Below, one piece after another: positions 6,118 through 8,210 of a stretch of DNA of 8,210 nucleotides. The notes beneath the pieces are model-generated. The model ran no database searches and was not told the DNA's origin. It was given only the letters and a program-made list of their open reading frames with translations. The stretch is from Treponema sp. GTDB lineage: Bacteria; Spirochaetota; Spirochaetia; Treponematales; Breznakiellaceae. Made by a program: the position numbers and the translations under genes. The first letter of the stretch is position 1. Every line of letters starts with the position of its first letter. The stretch is taken from the NCBI GenBank assembly GCA_031255815.1, contig JAIRRU010000253.1:1-8210 (forward strand). The letters run 5' to 3'.

Positions 6118-7309
6118 GCCGGGCCAGGCGCCCGCTGATAATTGACGCCAGGGAATTTTCGTCAGTCCGGACGATACGCCGCTCCCTTTCAAAACTTTCC
6201 GGAGAGTCGGAAGCGTGAGCGGTATTGATCATCACGTTACTGCCGAATTCCCGGCGCACCGTCCCGCCCGGGGCCTTGAGGGGATCGGTGGGGCCCAGCA
6301 CGTCCCGGATTTTCTTTACCGCGTTTTCCCCCTCGTAGACCAGGATCATGCTTTTAACCGTGCCGGGCTTGCCCCGGTCTTCCGGGGGGCAGCGGTCGGG
6401 CCGTTTGCCGGACATAAAATCGATGATCCGGAAAAACTGATCCCGGGCGTAGTCCGCCCCGAAACAGTCCGTAAGGCTCTGCCTGGTTCCGCCGCTCAGG
6501 GCGATGCCGAATTCCTTTTCCAGAATATTCCGGGCCTTTTCCCCGAATACGGGGGCCAGTTTTTCTTTTAGCACGGCCTCCACGGGGCCGTAGAATTCCA
6601 GCGCCTCGGCCAGGGAAAAGCGGTGCACCTTGATGCCCACTATCCTCAGCCCGGTACGGGAAAACATGTCGATGATCGTTCCGGGCCTCGAGGAGGCGTA
6701 CTGCCAGTTGTCCGGCTTGATGATCACCAGGGTCTGTTCAATTTTGGAAGGATCCGGATACGCCATGTTTTTGATGATGTTTTCCTCGCCCTGCAAAAAG
6801 CCCGCGAAAAGGGCCAGATCCCGATCCGCCCACTTCTGGTAACGGGGAGTTATGACCGCCGGTTCAAAGTAGGTTACCTTGGCGGGATCTTCTTCGGATA
6901 CGATAAGATCCGCGTAGGTATCCCGGATGCTCTCCCCGGTTACCGCCTCTATCTCCCGGTGTTCCGGGTACAGGTGGCCGCAGATGGCGGAGAGTTTTTC
7001 GCAGGGCTCTTCCCCCCGGAAGAGGAGCAGGAGGCTGCGGTGCCTCCTTCCCCCCGAGGGCGAAAGGTTCCGCTCCGCGTAATCGGCCAAAAGGGTTACG
7101 CTGTTGGTTAGATTTTCTTCCCGCAGGGCCCCGGCGTAGGCTTGCACAAAGCCCTCGTCCGGGGCGATCATCTGGGCCCCCGCCAGTTCCAAGTCCAGCC
7201 GGGAAAGCAGCCGGGCAAGAACGCCGCCGGTACGGCTTTTCGCCACCGTGTAGGGAGTTACCAGCACATAGGAAAGGGCGCCGTTTTCTTCAGGATCGGT
7301 ATGATTCAT
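6086..7309 (-). CDS. Tandem nucleoside diphosphate kinase-like protein (degenerate plus active-looking domain)
   Basis: Nucleoside diphosphate kinase moves the terminal phosphate of ATP to other NDPs through a phosphohistidine. This 407-residue protein is far longer than the usual single domain of about 140-150. Residues about 12-155 resemble the family (YVLVTPYTVAKSRTGG, then SIRDTYADLIV) but lack the active histidine and the lysine of the KPD motif. Residues about 190-380 form a second domain with K198 (IIKPD), R335 and T341 (KIRDVLGPTDP), R352 (TVRREFG), N362 and the catalytic H365 in NTAHASDS. Relative to typical enzymes this domain has about 50 extra residues between Y240 and F293, which normally flank the base-binding region, and a shorter insertion after SGK (about 301-318). 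ATG at 7309 is chosen because AAGG lies 5 nt upstream and the protein begins just before the first domain. An upstream ATG at 7417 would add 36 low-complexity residues and overlap the divergent gene. It is probably cytoplasmic. The family call is firm; activity is inferred from conserved residues. Confidence 0.85.
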   Translation of the reverse strand: MNHTDPEENGALSYVLVTPYTVAKSRTGGVLARLLSRLDLELAGAQMIAPDEGFVQAYAGALREENLTNSVTLLADYAERNLSPSGGRRHRSLLLLFRGEEPCEKLSAICGHLYPEHREIEAVTGESIRDTYADLIVSEEDPAKVTYFEPAVITPRYQKWADRDLALFAGFLQGEENIIKNMAYPDPSKIEQTLVIIKPDNWQYASSRPGTIIDMFSRTGLRIVGIKVHRFSLAEALEFYGPVEAVLKEKLAPVFGEKARNILEKEFGIALSGGTRQSLTDCFGADYARDQFFRIIDFMSGKRPDRCPPEDRGKPGTVKSMILVYEGENAVKKIRDVLGPTDPLKAPGGTVRREFGSNVMINTAHASDSPESFERERRIVRTDENSLASIISGRLARLNPPPRPVFQ

Positions 7310-7310
7310 G

Positions 7311-7339
7311 TTTACCTTCGTGTATCGGAGCAGTATAAT
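7311..7339 (+). promoter_or_regulatory. Strong sigma-70-like promoter of the GH127 gene
   Basis: TTTACC (7311-7316, four of six consensus bases) and a perfect TATAAT (7334-7339) are separated by the optimal 17 bp. The predicted start near 7346 leaves a leader of about 64 nt before the ATG at 7410. This is the best promoter match in the window. The -35 box lies against the start of the divergent kinase-like gene, so the two genes compete for the same DNA. Confidence 0.6.
7332..7337 (-). promoter_or_regulatory. -10 box for the kinase-like gene, overlapping the divergent promoter
   Basis: On the minus strand the complement of 7332-7337 reads TATACT. Transcription would start near 7325, giving a leader of about 16 nt that still contains the AAGG ribosome site. 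No good -35 box is present at 17-18 bp, so strength is uncertain. It shares four bases with the plus-strand TATAAT. Confidence 0.4.
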
Positions 7340-7342
7340 CCG

Positions 7343-7365
7343 GAAAAGCGAAAAAGAAAAGCGAA
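7343..7365 (+). repeat. 10-bp direct repeat at the predicted transcription start of the GH127 gene
   Basis: GAAAAGCGAA occurs at 7343-7352 and again at 7356-7365, 3 bp apart, in a purine-rich leader. It covers the predicted start of the glycosidase message and could be a repressor site or merely low-complexity sequence. Confidence 0.4.
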
Positions 7366-7409
7366 GCGGGTTTATTTGGAACAAATTTTTTCGGAAACCG
7401 GGAGCGGGT

Positions 7410-8210
7410 ATGGACACGTCGAATCATTCCGAATTCATCCCCCTTACAAAAGTAAGGGTTAAAGATCCTTTCTGGACTCCCTTTATGGAACGGATCAGAA
7501 CCAGGGTTATTCCTTACCAGTGGGAGGCCCTTAACGACCGGGTTCCCGGCGCGGAGCCGAGCTACTGTATGCGGAATTTCAAACTGGCCGCGCAGCTTAG
7601 CCGGCCCGGCTTGGATTACGGCGCGGACAGCGGGGCGGGCCACGGCGGCAACGTGTTTCAGGATAGCGATTTTGCCAAGTGGATAGAGGCCGCCGCCTGC
7701 ACCCTGGCCTGGCATCCCGATCCGGAACTGGAGGAGACCCTGGACGGCGCTATTGACATTATCTGTAAGGCCCAGCAAGCCGACGGCTACCTGAACACCT
7801 ACTACATCATTAACGGGCTTGACAAACGTTTTACCAATCTGCGGAACAACCACGAGCTCTACTGTTTCGGTCATTTTCTGGAGGCGGCCGCCGCCTATTA
7901 CGAGGTTACGGGAAAACGGAAACTGCTGGACGCCCTTATCCGCTACGCTGACTGCATCGACCGCCATATCGGCCCCGAAGAGGGCAAGCTTCACGGCTAC
8001 CCGGGGCACGAGGTTGCGGAGATGGCCCTGGTAAAGCTCTACGCTATTACCAAGGATGAAAAACATCTGAGGCTGGCCAGGTATTTTATTGACGAACGGG
8101 GAAGGCAGCCCCTCTTCTTTGAAGAAGAAACCCTGCGTAACGGCAGCGATTTCTATTGGAAGGATAGTTACTATCGCTACCAATACTACCAGGCCGGCAA
8201 ACCCGTCCGC
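7410..8210 (+). CDS. GH127/DUF1680-type glycosidase, likely beta-L-arabinofuranosidase, N-terminal part only
   Basis: The frame is open from ATG at 7410 to the right edge (267 codons); full members are usually well over twice that length. The start LTKVRVKDPFWTPFMERIR and the blocks QQADGYLNTYY (122-132), NNHELYCFGHFLEAA (146-160) and GYPGHEVAEMALVKLY (196-211) are typical of the alpha-helical barrel of DUF1680/GH127. Characterised GH127 enzymes release L-arabinofuranose from plant glycans and use a zinc-bound cysteine with nearby glutamate. Those residues lie beyond the window, so catalytic competence cannot be judged. The related GH146 family has a similar N-terminal region. No signal peptide is seen, suggesting a cytoplasmic enzyme acting on imported oligosaccharides. 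The start is supported by GGGAG (7400-7404), 5 nt upstream, and by the strong promoter at 7311-7339. Plant arabinose use fits a gut habitat, but that is inference. Confidence 0.9.
   Translation, partial: MDTSNHSEFIPLTKVRVKDPFWTPFMERIRTRVIPYQWEALNDRVPGAEPSYCMRNFKLAAQLSRPGLDYGADSGAGHGGNVFQDSDFAKWIEAAACTLAWHPDPELEETLDGAIDIICKAQQADGYLNTYYIINGLDKRFTNLRNNHELYCFGHFLEAAAAYYEVTGKRKLLDALIRYADCIDRHIGPEEGKLHGYPGHEVAEMALVKLYAITKDEKHLRLARYFIDERGRQPLFFEEETLRNGSDFYWKDSYYRYQYYQAGKPVR

Noticed and set aside
6623..7111. Plus-strand open frame of 162 codons
   Set aside because: It is antisense to the kinase-like gene and shows no domain.
7310..7417. Upstream ATG at 7417 as the start of the kinase-like protein
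   Set aside because: The added residues are low-complexity, the extension crosses the divergent promoter and the other gene's start codon, and the ATG at 7309 has a well-placed AAGG.
7290..8183. Long open frame on the minus strand (about 297 codons)
   Set aside because: It lies opposite the GH127 gene, whose plus-strand translation has clear family motifs. The minus-strand product matches nothing recognisable and is explained by GC-rich codon bias.

Overview
This window looks like chromosome from a GC-rich spirochaete, most likely a Treponema of the insect-gut type. That is inference from gene content: a FIST-domain sensor, a hybrid histidine kinase, a DUF1848 protein, a Mip-like FKBP pair with one apparent lipoprotein, a tandem nucleoside-diphosphate-kinase-like protein and a GH127-type arabinofuranosidase. 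No rRNA, tRNA, CRISPR array, transposase or phage gene was seen.

Layout. The left half (1-4383) is all minus strand. A six-pass membrane hybrid histidine kinase (4383-2509) is followed after 49 bp by a DUF1848 iron-sulfur protein (2459-1599), probably in one transcript. After a GC-rich 265-bp gap comes a FIST sensor protein (1333-1) that runs off the left edge. The kinase diverges from a plus-strand pair of FKBP-type peptidyl-prolyl isomerases (4497-5195 and 5425-6117). These are paralogues separated by a 229-bp gap holding a strong palindrome, an orphan Shine-Dalgarno sequence and a leader inverted repeat. The second FKBP gene overlaps tail-to-tail by 32 bp with a minus-strand nucleoside diphosphate kinase-like gene (7309-6086). 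That gene diverges, across a promoter region with overlapping -10 boxes, from a GH127/DUF1680 glycosidase gene (7410 to the right edge).

How the parts may work together. The left half is a sensory neighbourhood: one membrane kinase with its own receiver domain, and a separate ligand-binding FIST sensor whose output domain lies outside the window. The FKBP pair probably supplies envelope protein folding, one copy lipid-anchored and one soluble in the periplasm. The kinase-like and glycosidase genes share only a divergent control region, and no functional link between them is shown. I found no clearly new multi-gene system. The most unusual items are the pseudo-kinase/kinase fusion with large insertions, the C-terminal CX3CX2C cluster in the DUF1848 protein next to a kinase, and the structured region between the FKBP genes.
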